Below are positions 14,501-25,592 of a DNA stretch of 64,000 nucleotides, one piece after another. Location: positions 5,955,588 to 6,019,587 of the forward strand of contig CP034980.1 of the NCBI GenBank assembly GCA_004026145.2, written 5' to 3'. The notes under the pieces were generated by a model. The model saw only the letters and a program-made list of their open reading frames with translations, searched no databases and was not told where the DNA came from. The stretch comes from Takifugu bimaculatus. Its lineage: Eukaryota; Chordata; Actinopteri; Tetraodontiformes; Tetraodontidae. The translations under genes were made by a program, and so were the position numbers. Numbering within the stretch: position 1 is the stretch's first letter; every line of letters begins with the position of its first letter.

Positions 14501-17500
14501 GTGCGGCGGTGATCCAAACGTGTGCCCGTTAGAAAGCCGTCAGCTTTAGCGACTGTTTCTGCAGAATCCATGCAGCGCGTGCCCTCGCCCCCCTTTTCTA
14601 GCTCTTCCTTTTCTTATCACCGTCTCTCAGTATGACCTTCCTCAGGATACAATAGGGCATAGAGTAGTGTGCTAATGTTGCAGAGCCCATTAAAGGAATG
14701 AACACGGGAGGGAAAAGTGCTTCCTCCAAACAAAAAGCCAGACTCATCTCATCTGCGTGGTCGGCTGCTGCGTCTCATTGATTTTTGTCTGGATGGTGTT
14801 TTGACGAACGCTGACTGCTTTTCACACTTTGCTTTAACGCCGATGCATTCTCATGTGCACATGTGGTTTTGTGCAACATGTTTGTGTGACAACGCTATAT
14901 CTGTCTGATCACACACACACACACACACTCACACCTACCTTTCAAACACAGACCACGCTCAGAGTACATACAGGGTCAGCGCCGACGGCTCTTTCCTCGT
15001 TTCACTGGCGAGCGGGATGGAGCTGTCGCTCAGCACCGAGCCGCTCCTTCTCGGAGGCGTCGGGGGAGGAGTCAGCCCCACCGCCAGCCGCTGTAACATC
15101 AGCCTTCCTGGTGACCACGCCCCCAGCCTGATCGAGTGGAGGCAGAGAAAGGAGCAGAGCAAGACGAACTACAGCACTTACGAGAGAAGGCTCAGGGTAA
15201 AAAATCCTAAAATGACTTTGATTACAACTGATTATAAAATAAATCACTGAATTCAGATGTTCCATCTGCACAACCACATAACACTCTGCAGCAACAGCCA
15301 GATACCATGGAAACATGGCTAAATGGGTGCATTTTCATCACCTAAACCGCAGCGTAGGATTGCAGTCAACCAGCAGTTGGGCAATCAGCACCATTCTGTG
15401 GAAACTGTAGACCCGTTTCAAAGGTGTAGCCACTTGAACATTTCCTGCGATGTCAAAGAGCATGGACAATGTGACACTGCGACACTATGCGATGGGCTGC
15501 ACTGGGTTCTTGTACTTTCCATGAACCACACACCAGCTTAAGCTCCTCTTCCTGGGTTCAGCAAGTGCACGACACCAGCAAAGTATTCCCTCAAACATAA
15601 AGAGGAACATTTAATCTGATGTGTGCTAAATATTAGAAATAGCCAGGACGGAGTTTTTCTCCGCACCTTCCATAGCAATTTATTGTTATTATGCAGGTCC
15701 AGTTTACTCCAAACCTCACAATTAATTTCCACAGTCAAATTAAATCTGTGTGGAGAATTGTTATTTCATTTCTACGTGAGCGCCTTGTTCAGATGTGATT
15801 ATAAAGCAATAGAATTACAAAGTTTTAATTTACTTTTTACTGATTATACTTCCAGGCACATAACAGGAACCTGCTGTCCATAGACTTCGATCAAAGCACC
15901 AAGGTCGGGAAAATCTACGACGACCACCGCAAGTTCACCCTTCACATCCAGTACGATTCGCTGGGCCGGCCCGTGGTCTGGTCCCCCAGCAGCAAGTACA
16001 CCGAGGTCAACATTAGCTACTCTGGTGGAGGCCTGTTGGCGGCCATTAACCGCGGGGAGTGGTCCGAACGGCTGGAGTACGAAAACGACAAGGTGGTGTC
16101 GCGAGCCTGGGTCAACGGCAAGATCTGGAGCTACACGTATGCAGACAGAGTAAGGACACACTTGTCCGATAGCGCCTCTCTGCGTCAGGCTTACATTCGC
16201 TCTGTGGCTTCACCCACACACTCGTTTGTTAGCTGGAACCTGATCCATTCACTCTTCCTATATGTCCGGCCTCACAGCTGTCGCAGCCATGTAAAACCCA
16301 AACTAAAGCAAGGTTGAAAAGAATGGGAGAATTCTAAAAGATAATAATAACAAGCTGAAAACAAACCTCAGTAACAATACCTCCCCATTTTTCTTGCCTT
16401 TGAGCCAGACACTGAGCTACTTTCACATCATTTAACCATGAAAACCTTTTTCAGAAAGAATAATACGTCTGTCTGAGGGGGTACTTTGTACAGACTATTA
16501 TTCCACATTTATCTTTCACTTTAAGCTGCAGTGCTTCACAACACACATAGGTCTGAACAACAGACAAGACATTCACATTCAAACAATGGGATAAAGAAAT
16601 ATACTTACAGCAAACACTTGTTTTGCATCTGCAGTTTTAGCAATATATGCCATAAAAATGTATACCGGTAATAATATGTAGAACATGCAAAAGAGACTTT
16701 TTTTATATGTGACAAAGATGAACTTTACCAGAAGCTTTAATAACCAGCCTTGGGACTAAATTAAAAAATCTAATAGAATGATAGTCAGGCTGAAATATAT
16801 TCAATGTCCGCTTTTGGCCTTCTACAGAATTAGAGCGTAAATGAGCTTATATTACAGAACCATCTGGTAATTAATAAGACCTTCATGTAATATTAATTCT
16901 ACCTTTGAGTTTAACAGAAAAGTATTTTCATTATTTTACAGCCCTTAAACGTGTTGGAAGAGCTGCAGGACACTGAAAAAGACAAATTAAACAGTAAACA
17001 GAATTAAAGTAATTCTCTTTCTTTAATTTGTTTAAAAATATATATGTGCGCACTGGTGTTTAAGCTAAAACTGAGGTTGATTTGGAGAGAGAGTTTTCAC
17101 GAAAAGGAAGCAGGGGAAAAAGTCATTCCAACTAAATGGATTTCAAAACAGAATCTTGTGCACGTGCTGTGCACCTTTCTCTTCTCCTGCAGTCCATTAT
17201 GCTCCTGCTGCACAGCAAACGGCGCTACATCTTTGAATACGACCAAACAGACCGTCTGGTTGCCGTGGCGCTGCCCAGCATGGCGAAGCACACCCTACAG
17301 TCGCTTCTGTCCATTGGTTACTACAGAAACATACACACTCCTCCTGCCAGCCAGGCGTCCTTCGTGCAGGACTTCACCCTGGATGGGCGGCTGTTGAAGA
17401 CACAGTACCTGGGAACAGGACGCAGCGTCATTTACAGGTACGACTCAGATCAGGACGTGACTTGTTTGATTTGGATGAAATCGGGCTGTGTTGTTTTATG

Positions 17501-20500
17501 CCTTGGCACCACATTCAGGCATAGAAAACACAAGAGCAATCGGTTAAATGTAGGGGCCATAATTCAAGGCTGATTCAGAGCTATAAAAGCCTCATAAAAG
17601 CTTTATGTCTCACTGTTGCAGGGTGTACTTCACATACAACCGGCTACCCTTGCAAATGACTCTGTTTGGACTAATAAGGAGATAGATTGAAGGTCAAACG
17701 TTCATTACTATGTCAGACGCTACAGGTTTGATTTTGATGAAAGCTGGTTTGGTCCAAGCAGTGGTCTGGCATTTAACAGTTTTGATCCTCCCTGGCTTGA
17801 TCGAGATGCTACAGCATATCAAACGGCCCCGTTTCATGATTTGAAAGGCCATCACTCCCACAGCAGCTGCACTGTGTGTGATGAACTGTTGAAAGATGAT
17901 GCAACTTCCCCCTTAATGGCAAGAGGGAGCATTCTATTATTAATGAGATATAGTGTGTTTACATATTCTAATGTCTTGCTGTATTATTTAAACAGCAGTT
18001 TTTCTGCCATATGCGCCACAGCCAGACTTTATTAAACAGTTTGTTATTCTAAAAACATGTCTGCATATCATTTATTCCTCTCTTTAGGTACACCCCTGCG
18101 GCGCGGCTTTCAGAGGTGGTTTATGACTCCACCCTGGTGACCTTCACTTACGATGATGCCTCCGGCACTGTGAAGACCATTCACCTCACCCACAGCGGGT
18201 TCATTAGCTCCATACGATACAGACAAACAGGTGTGTTTAAAAACAGTGATAAAAACATTGTATGGATAGTAACTTACTAGTTCTCTATGTCGATGTGTGA
18301 TGTGCAGTGGTGGACCTTTGCATTTGTTATTTTTCAAATCAAAACATCCAACGACTCGATCGGTGTAGCTAAAAGCTGCTCTGCAGTGATGTCACTGCCC
18401 AATCATGCAGCTTTATCGACAGCATCACTCACTGCACACAGATTTCACTGGGTTGTGCTGCCGTTTCATCTCGGATAAAAGTTGAACGAAGAACAGGTCG
18501 TGTTCTGGAGGCTGTGGTCTACCGCAACTGAAACAGTGAGACGACCTCCTCAGCTCTGAGTGGTGTTATGACTCCAAAAACCTCAACAGCCAGGCTGATG
18601 ATTGTATTTGATGCCCTTCATCAGAAAACATCAGTGCAGAGTCAAGAAGGGGGTTGTATAATAACGTAATAAAGGTTCACCAACAGCACAGGCAACGCTG
18701 CAAAAGATAACCATCGTGGAGTACGTTTGACACCTTGCTTTCGATCTTATCAAAACCTAAACCAAGACCACGAATCTAAACCCCACCTATGACTATAGTA
18801 ATTGTTTCACTTTTGGTTTTACTTCAAATACAAAAGCCAGAAAACTGCAGTGCTCCTTTAGCTTTGGTGACAGATACTTTCAGAGTCTACTAATCTGTCT
18901 CTGGACCAACTCTCTGAAGTTACTGAGTCCTGCAATGGCAGAGTTCTCATCCCTGCTAGTAACTTTGTTATTTGATGTCTGTAATCATCTGTGTGTGTTT
19001 GTGAACGTGCGTGCGTGCGCTTGACTGATCTCATCATAGCAGAACAAAATGTAGAACAAAATGGTGTCTATGAGAGAGGAAAGGTAGTGATAATTGTCTC
19101 TTGGGATTAAACCAAGTTGAGACGGAGAGAGAGGGTTGCGGATATGGACAGGTGTATGAGAGGAAGGGGAAAGAAAGGGAGAGGGGAAGATGACAGCTTC
19201 GGGAAAAGACTGAGGGAAGCGAGACGAACAGACTGAGAGTTCCCTGGGGCCACGGAAAACCTTCCATATCTCGCTCAGCACTTCTACCATTTTCCCATTA
19301 GCGCAGATTTAGAATCAACATTCCATAGAAAATAAAAATAGATGTAATGCTCATCCAAATGCTCAAAGCCTCCGATGCTTGGCATTAAGTCATTTTAACT
19401 GCAATCAGATAGCAACATAATAGTATTTTCATTAGCATTCTCTTTTTTTCCCCCAAAGAGAGGTTGTAGTAGGTGCTACAGAGGTGATGAATCCTGTTGT
19501 TAAAGTTGATGTTCTGACATTAAGGAGCCCATTGGCTCATCATGGTTATTGTCTTTAGATTTCATTATCCCTCCATATTAAAGGTCACCAGAGGAAATGC
19601 CATAGAGGTGCGGGGACAGTTGAGATTGAGTGACTCACAAATGTGCCTGTCTGTGCTAATGGTGTTGAACTGAGTCTTTGATATGATGTAATTACGCAGG
19701 CTTGTGCAGAGGACGCATCGCCCAGGTGTGAAGGCTGTTTGTCAAAATGCACCTAGATTTGTGACATCCTGTTCACACTCCTCTCACACGCATACACGGA
19801 CGCACACACAAACACACGTTCACACACAAGCGCACACACAAACACCAGTGCATGGATGTGAAACGTTTGCATGCTTTTTACGGGAAACGCTTGTGTTCCG
19901 GGCCCAGGTCCGCTGACCAGCCGGCAGATTTTCCGCTTCAGCGAAGAAGGTTTGGTCAATGCCAGGTTTGACTACAGCTACAACAACTTCCGAGTGACAA
20001 GCATGCAGGCGGTCATCAATGAGACCCCCCTCCCGATTGATCTGTATCGATACGTCGATGTGTCAGGGCGAGTCGAGCAGTTCGGCAAGTTCAGCGTCAT
20101 CTTTTACGACCTGAACCAGGTAGGTCACATGATCGGGTCAGTGGTTGGTTGGTGAGATTGTTACCTGACTGGTTTATCATGTTCTGATGGATTTCTAGGT
20201 GATCACCACACATCTGATGAAGCACACAAAGGTGTTCAATTCCTACGGCCAGGTGGTGGAGGTCCAGTACGAAATCCTCAAGTCCATTGCCTTTTGGATG
20301 ACCGTCCAGTACGATAACGCCGGGCGCACAACCACCTGTGATATCAGGGTGGGCGTAGACAGCAATGTGACACGCTACACCTATGAGTACGACGCAGACA
20401 GCCAGCTCCTGAGCGTGTCGGTGAATGAGCGACTTCAGTGGCGTTACAGCTACGACCCTAACGGGAACATTAACCTGCTCAGTCTTGGGACCAGTGCAAG

Positions 20501-23377
20501 GTAGGCCAGCGGTATTGTGTATATTTGCCAAACCTGATTATATTAAACATGGTAAACATGATAAACCTAGCTTGAAACACTGCTACCGCGAGTTGACACA
20601 CCAACCTTTGACATGGATGACAGAGCTGCAACTGCATGTTTGGTTTGATTCCAGGCTCACACCGCTGCGCTACGATCAGAGAGACCGCATCACACACCTC
20701 GGCGAGTTCCAGTACGTCGTGGACGAGGACGGTTTCCTGCGCCAGCGAGCCAATGACCTGTTTGAATATAACTCCAACGGCCTGCTGACCCGCATGTATA
20801 ACAAAATGACCAAGCACACCGTGTGGTATCGTTATGACGGACTGGGACGGCGAGTAGCCACCAAGAGCAGCCAGGGCGAGCAGCTGCAGTTCTTCTATGC
20901 CGATCTGTCCCAGCCCACCAGGGTCAGCCACTTGTATAATCACAGCAGCAATCTGATCACCTCGCTGTATTACGACCTGCAAGGCCAGCTCATCGCCATG
21001 GAGCTGAGCAGTGGCGAGGAATACTACGTCGCTTGTGATAGTGTTGGGAGTCCAAGGGCGGTCTTCTCCAGCAAGGGGCGACTAGTTAAAGAAATCTTCT
21101 ACACCCCTTATGGAGAGGTCTACCAGGACACCAACCCTGATTTCCAGCTTGTCATCGGCTTCCATGGCGGCTTGTACGATCCCAGCACACGGCTGGTCCA
21201 TCTCGGGAGGCGTGATTACGATACATTGGCGGGTCGATGGACTTCGCCAAATCATGAACTGTGGGGGGAGCTGAGCAAGGAGCCCAGGCCATTTAACATG
21301 TACGCCTTCAAAAATAACTGCCCATCTGGGAGAATCGAGGAAGTGACGCAATTTACCACAGGTGAACTTATCGGGATTACAGCGTTAATGTGCTGTTACA
21401 GAGAAATCACAGAATATTAGCCAAACTACTTGTGTATGTTTAAGTTAGCTATGCTATTCTAGTTGAGCTACAATCAGAGCTCCTACAGCAGGAAACACCT
21501 CATTACAGCCTCCACATAGATACGGGTGTTTAACACCACAGCACATCCAGTTACAGTTTCCTACAAAGGTAGCAGCTGCCATAACAAAAGAATGAATCAG
21601 CCTTAAAGCTAACCGCAGGTGAGGCGTGTAGCAGAGAGCGAAGATGTGACAGACAGAGTGTACCCGCTACAGAAAGGACAGCTATAGCTCTGATCAGCAG
21701 GTTTTTTGTTTGTTTTTTTTAACAGTGACTGTTATGGTTTGTTCCTTCTCTCTGTCAAGAACATATTGTTCCCCTGAGAAGCGAAACAAAAGGTCAAGAA
21801 AGGGAACGAGATGGAAAAGAGAAGGAGAATGAACACAGTGGCAACAGGAGGCATATGTCCTTCTGCCTAATGGAACATTCATTTGGCTTGTCACGTTCTT
21901 CTGCAGCAGGATGGTTTATTGCAGACAGAGTCTGTTTGTCAGGAAAACAGTAGTCGTGCCATTCCGGCCACATATTTTGCTCATATTGTGTGATTTCCTG
22001 TACACAGTGTTGTTTTCCTGGCTTTATGATTCTTTGTTTGTTTCACATATACACATTATATTCACACATTCTTCCTGTACGCTGAGTTTTTCTCGATGTG
22101 TGTGCAGATATTGGAAGCTGGTTGCAGCTGTTTGGCTTCCAGCTTCATAACGTTGTCCCTGGCTTCTCAAAGCCTGAAGTGGGGAGACTGGAACAAACAT
22201 ATGAACTAATGAAGACTCAGACACAGAACTGGGACTCCAGCAAGGTGAGGATTTTTTTTCCTTTTTTAATAACACCACTTTGTAATTAAATGCATTTAAT
22301 CAGCAGACAGGCCGCTGTAGGACATGACTGTAATTACCTTGAAAGTCAACCATTAGCTCTTTTTAATTTTGGCCAAAAACTATAGAAATGATAATGTCAT
22401 CATAGTAAAACTGGAGAGTCGTGTCAGTAACGGGCTGGACGTAATAGCAGCTGTGGCTGCAGGCTCGGTTTTGCTTTGCTTTCAAAGCTGCTACGTGACA
22501 TGCGTGCGCACCAAACGGACGATCACAGACTGAGACGGTTGCTGGATCTTACTGCTTTTTGCTGCTGACAAGGTGGAATCGAGACCCCTAGTAAATCCTC
22601 TTTACTTTTCCTCATCCTCAGGTGGTTTTGGGGATCCAGTGTGAGCTGCGGAGGCAATTAAGAAGCTTCATCTCTCTGGAGAGGTTACCTCTGGTCTCCC
22701 AGCCCGTAGGGTCAACCAACCACAGACCGCCGCGGCCTCCACCTTTTGGCTCTCGACCGTCTCTCCTTGGCCCTAGCATCCGGTTTGCTGTCTCCCATGG
22801 TCGTATCAGCGCTGAGGTGATTGGCGTGGCCAGCGAGGACAGCCGTCGCGTGGCAGCCGTTTTAAATGGTGCTCTCCACCTGAGCGGCCTGAGCTTCACT
22901 GTGCACGGATGTGACACGCATCACTTCCTCCAGTCCCGACCAATTGAGGAAGACCTTGCCCTGGGCTTAGGGGTCGGCGGGCGAGTTCTGGAGGGCGGGG
23001 TGAATGTGAGCGTGTCTCAGATGAGCGCCGTGGTGAACGGAAGGACTCGACGATTCGCAGATATCACTTTGCAGCAGGGGGCGCTGTGCTTGTGTGTGCG
23101 CTACGGTGGGAACGAGGAGGAGGAGAGGGCGCGTGTGAGGGAAGAGGCGAGGAAAAGAGCAGTGGAGGGGGCGTGGCAGAAGGAGAGAAAGAGGGTGGAG
23201 TTAGGAGATGTGGGGAGCAGGGCGTGGAGCGAGGCGGAGAAGCAGCAGCTGCTGTCCGAAGGACTTGTTCAGGGTTACGACGGCTACTACTCCCTGCCTA
23301 TAGAGAAGCAGCCAGAGCTGTGTGACAGCCCCGCCAACATTCACTTTATGACACTTAGCGAGGTGGGGGGCAGGTAA
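5393..23377 (+). CDS. tenm1: Teneurin-1, 3' half of gene (16 exons, partial at 5' end)
   Basis: Teneurins are type II single-pass synaptic adhesion proteins that bind latrophilins and other teneurins across the synapse. The exons are 5393-5547, 7812-7895, 8163-8357, 10675-10762, 12216-12412, 12603-12916, 13492-13664, 14952-15196, 15856-16149, 17193-17437, 18088-18230, 19908-20119, 20199-20500, 20655-21361, 22108-22244 and 22622-23377. Every junction is GT-AG and keeps frame, giving about 1415 residues, roughly the C-terminal half of a 2700-residue family member. In order they encode NHL propeller repeats, the YD-repeat shell, an RHS core and the toxin-like C-terminus with a TCAP-like peptide. 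Paralogue choice is from remembered residues: CDCKIDPNCDCFSG, FDYSYNNFRVTSMQAVINET and CDIRVGVD fit TENM1 better than TENM2-4. The preceding exons, including the transmembrane and EGF repeats, lie before this window. Confidence 0.95.
7812..7895 (+). CDS. tenm1: tenm1 exon, NHL repeat
   Basis: This 84-nt, phase 0-0 exon encodes 28 residues, starting VRLEWPTDLAINP and ending NNIVLQ, part of the NHL propeller. The donor is GTAAAA. The size and the ILDNNIVLQ end are near-invariant in teneurins. Confidence 0.93.
8163..8357 (+). CDS. tenm1: tenm1 exon, NHL repeats
   Basis: This exon has 195 nt in phase 0-0. It includes IVAGRPIHCQVPGIDHH and LYIAETDERRINRIQQ, an NHL blade. The GC content is clearly higher than in the flanking introns. 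Confidence 0.94.
10675..10762 (+). CDS. tenm1: tenm1 exon, cysteine-rich NHL loop
   Basis: This is an 88-nt exon entering in phase 0 and leaving in phase 1. It carries the loop CDCKIDPNCDCFSG, whose KIDPNCDCF wording is the TENM1 version of this loop. The donor is GTGGGT. Confidence 0.93.
12216..12412 (+). CDS. tenm1: tenm1 exon, last NHL repeat
   Basis: The exon completes the split Gly codon and encodes DGGYARDARLKAPSALAV and TLYIADLGNIRIRAV, the end of the propeller, up to DQELYLFSQ. It leaves in phase 0 at a GTACAC donor. Confidence 0.94.
12603..12916 (+). CDS. tenm1: tenm1 exon, start of YD-repeat shell
   Basis: This 314-nt exon begins NGSHMHTKHMVTGHYLYNF and continues through GGQVYWLSLSNSGTL and GNTGLLATKS to WTTVYE. 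It is the first strand set of the YD barrel and ends in phase 2 at a GTAAGT donor. Confidence 0.94.
13492..13664 (+). CDS. tenm1: tenm1 exon, YD shell
   Basis: The exon completes the Glu codon and encodes YSNEGRVTNITLPTGEVSGF through TNLSAGDTIYTFRQ. The acceptor is preceded by a run of seven T residues. It leaves in phase 1. Confidence 0.93.
14910..14938. repeat. CA microsatellite next to a tenm1 splice acceptor
   Basis: About ten CA units end only 13 nt before the acceptor of the tenm1 exon at 14952, inside the region where the polypyrimidine tract is expected. Confidence 0.95.
14952..15196 (+). CDS. tenm1: tenm1 exon, YD shell
   Basis: It reads DHAQSTYRVSADGS through RCNISLPGD and LIEWRQRKEQSK to ERRLR. 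The acceptor CAG follows a CA repeat and a short pyrimidine stretch. A glycine-rich GGVGGGVSPTAS segment replaces the more usual GAVNPT-type wording of other teneurins. Confidence 0.92.
15856..16149 (+). CDS. tenm1: tenm1 exon, YD shell
   Basis: This 294-nt phase 0-0 exon encodes AHNRNLLSIDFDQ, KIYDDHRKFTLHIQYDSLGR and VNGKIWSYTYADR, typical strands of the YD barrel. The donor is GTAAGG. Confidence 0.94.
17193..17437 (+). CDS. tenm1: tenm1 exon, YD shell
   Basis: It begins SIMLLLHSKRRYIFEYDQTD and continues through YYRNIHTPP to LGTGRSVIYR. A strong CTCCTGCAG acceptor precedes it. It leaves in phase 2. Confidence 0.94.
18088..18230 (+). CDS. tenm1: tenm1 exon, YD shell
   Basis: This 143-nt exon encodes YTPAARLSEVVYDSTLVTF, then IHLTHSGFISSIRYRQTG. 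It enters by completing a split Arg codon and leaves in phase 1. Confidence 0.93.
19776..19851. repeat. Imperfect CA-rich repeat
   Basis: ACAC-rich low-complexity sequence with CG interruptions in the intron before the tenm1 exon at 19908. Confidence 0.85.
19908..20119 (+). CDS. tenm1: tenm1 exon, YD shell
   Basis: It encodes RQIFRFSEEGLVNARFDYSY, TSMQAVINETPLPIDLYRYV and GKFSVIFYDLNQ. This stretch is almost invariant among vertebrate TENM1 proteins and is the best single marker of paralogue identity in the window. Confidence 0.95.
20199..20500 (+). CDS. tenm1: tenm1 exon, YD repeats
   Basis: Separated from the previous exon by a 79-nt intron, it encodes VITTHLMKHTKVFNSYGQVV, VQYDNAGRTTTCDIRVGVD and the YD motifs YEYDADSQL and YSYDPNGNINLL. 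It leaves in phase 2. Confidence 0.95.
20655..21361 (+). CDS. tenm1: tenm1 exon, YD repeats and RHS core
   Basis: At 707 nt this is the second largest exon. It carries YD motifs (YRYDGLGRRVATKSS, YYDLQGQLIAMELSSGEEYY) and the RHS-associated core GGLYDPSTRLVHLGRRDYD followed by AGRWTSPNH, which closes the barrel in bacterial Rhs proteins and teneurins. Confidence 0.95.
22108..22244 (+). CDS. tenm1: tenm1 exon, linker after RHS core
   Basis: It encodes DIGSWLQLFGFQLHNVVPGF and TYELMKTQTQNWDSSK, matching the TENM1/TENM4-type wording of this linker, which threads from the barrel to the toxin-like domain. It ends in phase 0. Confidence 0.93.
22622..23377 (+). CDS. tenm1: tenm1 last coding exon, toxin-like domain and TCAP peptide
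   Basis: This exon has 251 codons and then TAA. It begins VVLGIQCELRRQLRSFISLE, passes through a proline-rich linker (RPPRPPPFGSRP), then IGVASEDSRRVAAVLNGAL, DTHHF, NVSVSQMSAVVNGRTRRFAD and a charged helix (EEEERARVREEARKRAVEGA). It ends with a TCAP-like peptide starting EKQQLLSEGLVQGYDGYY and finishing NIHFMTLSEVGGR. The toxin-like domain is a degenerate relative of bacterial Rhs toxin domains; I infer no toxic activity. Confidence 0.94.
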   Translation: MVLGIQCELRRQLRSFISLERLPLVSQPVGSTNHRPPRPPPFGSRPSLLGPSIRFAVSHGRISAEVIGVASEDSRRVAAVLNGALHLSGLSFTVHGCDTHHFLQSRPIEEDLALGLGVGGRVLEGGVNVSVSQMSAVVNGRTRRFADITLQQGALCLCVRYGGNEEEERARVREEARKRAVEGAWQKERKRVELGDVGSRAWSEAEKQQLLSEGLVQGYDGYYSLPIEKQPELCDSPANIHFMTLSEVGGR

Positions 23378-24165
23378 CAGAGACACTGGGCAGCCCCCCA
23401 CCCCACCAAAGACTGCCTGTTTCTACTCTACTCTGATTTGTTCTACTGTTTCTACTGTATCGGGAAAAAAAGAGTAAGAGAAGACAAAGACTGACGAAGA
23501 ACAAGAGAGCTTGGAGGAAAATATTTCCAAATGCCTTTAAATGTGACAAAATGATGGTATTTTATTATTATCGTCCGGTTTCTCCAATTTCTAACAGTGG
23601 CACAAGCAGTGTGTGGTTTGGCTGTGGCTTTCGCTTTTTGTATCCAGACCGACGGACTGACCGACCCGATGGACTCCACCCATCATCACATCGTTTCTCA
23701 TCGCAACGGGACTTGGGTTCACCGAACTGTTGAGATTACGGCTTCTTGACTGCAGTGAAAATTCTCCATGACTCCAATCAGGAGACGGTGTTTGCGTTCC
23801 TTCATGGTTTACCTCGGATATTCTATGGTTTACATATTGTGTAGGAGAGGCCTTGTCTACTCTGACACTCCCCTTTATGGAAGGAAGCCTCCCCTGGTTT
23901 TCCACCTCTGGTGTGATCAACAAGTAGTTTGTATGCGTGTGTATACTAAAATCAAGAATGTACATAGCCAGTGCTTTCACACTGAAAAAAAAGTGCTCAA
24001 CTGGAACTTCTGTTGTTCATAATTAAGTGTCAGTATTGTTAATCAATAGGAAACAGTTACAATTTCTTTTTGCAAAGAATTATACATGGATATAGTAAAT
24101 ATTCTGGATGAAAAATCTGACTTTATTGGGTTACAATGCTGATTAAAGTAATTATGTGTGAATAA
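23378..24165 (+). other. tenm1: Probable tenm1 3' UTR
   Basis: AT-rich non-coding sequence follows the stop codon. A candidate ATTAAA polyadenylation signal lies at 24142-24147. The extent is inferred; no transcript evidence is available. Confidence 0.45.
24142..24147 (+). promoter_or_regulatory. Candidate polyadenylation signal of tenm1 (ATTAAA)
   Basis: ATTAAA occurs about 765 nt after the tenm1 stop, in AT-rich sequence. No canonical AATAAA was noticed closer to the stop. Confidence 0.35.
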
Positions 24166-25219
24166 CCAGATTGCTCCCTGGGATTTAATTGGCATTGGGT
24201 ATCATCTTGCGCTCTTTCTCTGCCTCGCCAAAGTCCTCTCTGCACCCTTCCTGCCACATTTGCTGAGTACTCTTTGTTCTCATGGCGTGGTGTTCTGCGA
24301 CTCGCGGGTCTGTGCTGTCATTATCACCCATCATTATGGCTCAAGCTGAGATATGCACGAGGAGCCCGCGTCTGTTAGAAGACATGGGGAGGAGGAGGAA
24401 GGAAGAGAGTGCGGGGAAGCTAGAAACCACAGAGGAAGGGGTAAAAAGAGGTGTGACAGCTGAAGCTCAGTGAGTGGGTGGCGAGAGCTAAAGGGGCAGG
24501 ACCTGGACTTGGCTGTGCTCGTCTCTGCTGCTTGTCTCGTCTCATTAAGAAATGCCAATCAGAACACGTTTTGAACCACTTCCAAGTTTGCGTCTCTCCT
24601 CCCCCCCAAAAAAAATTAAAAAGAAAAATAACGAAGACTGTTGGGTTGTTTTTTTTGTTTTTTTAATCTCACCACAGCTGAGCCCAGCAGCTCCCCCTCA
24701 TCCTCCCACATCACTCCACCATCTGCCCACCATTAATTGTTTGTGTCTCACTCCCAGGCTGGAGATGATAGAGCCACACAGTCCATATGTTCCAGTAGCA
24801 GGCAGGTGATATACGTTCCTAACTAACGGTCTGTTGATCGGCAGCCATGTACCTTCTCTTCTAAACCATATGCTCCGCAAGATACTGTCCAACCTCATCT
24901 CAGCGGTATAAAGATGGAGGGTATGGTTGCTAGGAGACTGCTGCACCAAATGATTGTGTTGCATGAATGAATGCTCCCTCTCTCTCTCTCTCTCTCTCTT
25001 TCTCGGTTCATTTTTTTTCCATCAGACGCCGGTAATGTCAATCAGGTGAATGACAGATATTCGCCCCCTCCTCCGAGCCATCAGCATTTTCTCTATGGAA
25101 ATCAGCACTTCAATATGTCAAATTGAATTTTTGGGGATTTTCCCTCAGACGAAGGTTCCGGTTGTGAGCTACTGTGTGCTTGTGACCTCATTTAAGGAGG
25201 TCTGATTTCACCAATATCA
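24166..25219. other. Intergenic spacer between tenm1 and sh2d1a 3' ends
   Basis: No coding sequence was recognised. It contains a CT repeat at about 24972-25000 and A/T homopolymer runs near 24606-24666. Confidence 0.6.
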
Positions 25220-25225
25220 TTTATT
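25220..25225 (-). promoter_or_regulatory. Candidate polyadenylation signal of sh2d1a (AATAAA)
   Basis: TTTATT on the + strand reads AATAAA on the - strand, about 370 nt past the sh2d1a stop. The position is plausible but untested. Confidence 0.4.
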
Positions 25226-25592
25226 TTACTTTGCTATTCACGCAACAGAAATTGCATTAAGGAAGCAGAGAACAATATTTGGTGTCAACAGATGGATGCA
25301 GTAATGGATATTAATGTTTCGGCACTTGAATATTTCACCTCACATCTCTGAGCGTAAAGAGTCAACACTTTCTCCGTCGCAGAGAGAAAGCAAACACTGG
25401 ATGGACTCTGAGCGCAGACAAAACTGCCAGGGGCTGAAGGATCTGCAGGTTTTGTCGCTGAGCAATTGGAGGAAAATTACACTTTGTTCAAATGCTACAT
25501 GCAAACTATAACGGCAGCCATTTTGCAACAACATAGTATTTATGAGGTCGGGCATGTTCCTTACGGCTCGCCACTCTTTCTTTCAGTCTGTT

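Larger units (their letters stand above)
5548..22621 (+). other. tenm1 introns between the listed exons
   Basis: There are fifteen introns of 79 to about 2300 nt. The largest are 8358-10674, 5548-7811, 18231-19907, 10763-12215 and 13665-14951. They contain CA repeats (9131-9148, 14910-14938, 19776-19851) and a TTAGGG-like run at 5855-5885. I saw no other coding sequence on either strand. Confidence 0.7.

Noticed and set aside
5393..23377. Assigning the teneurin to tenm4
   Set aside because: Some segments (WRQRKEQ, NIHFM) resemble TENM4, but KIDPNCDCFSG, RFDYSYNNFRVTS, VDVSGRVEQFGKFSVI and CDIRVGVD are TENM1-type, and the SH2D1A neighbour supports tenm1.
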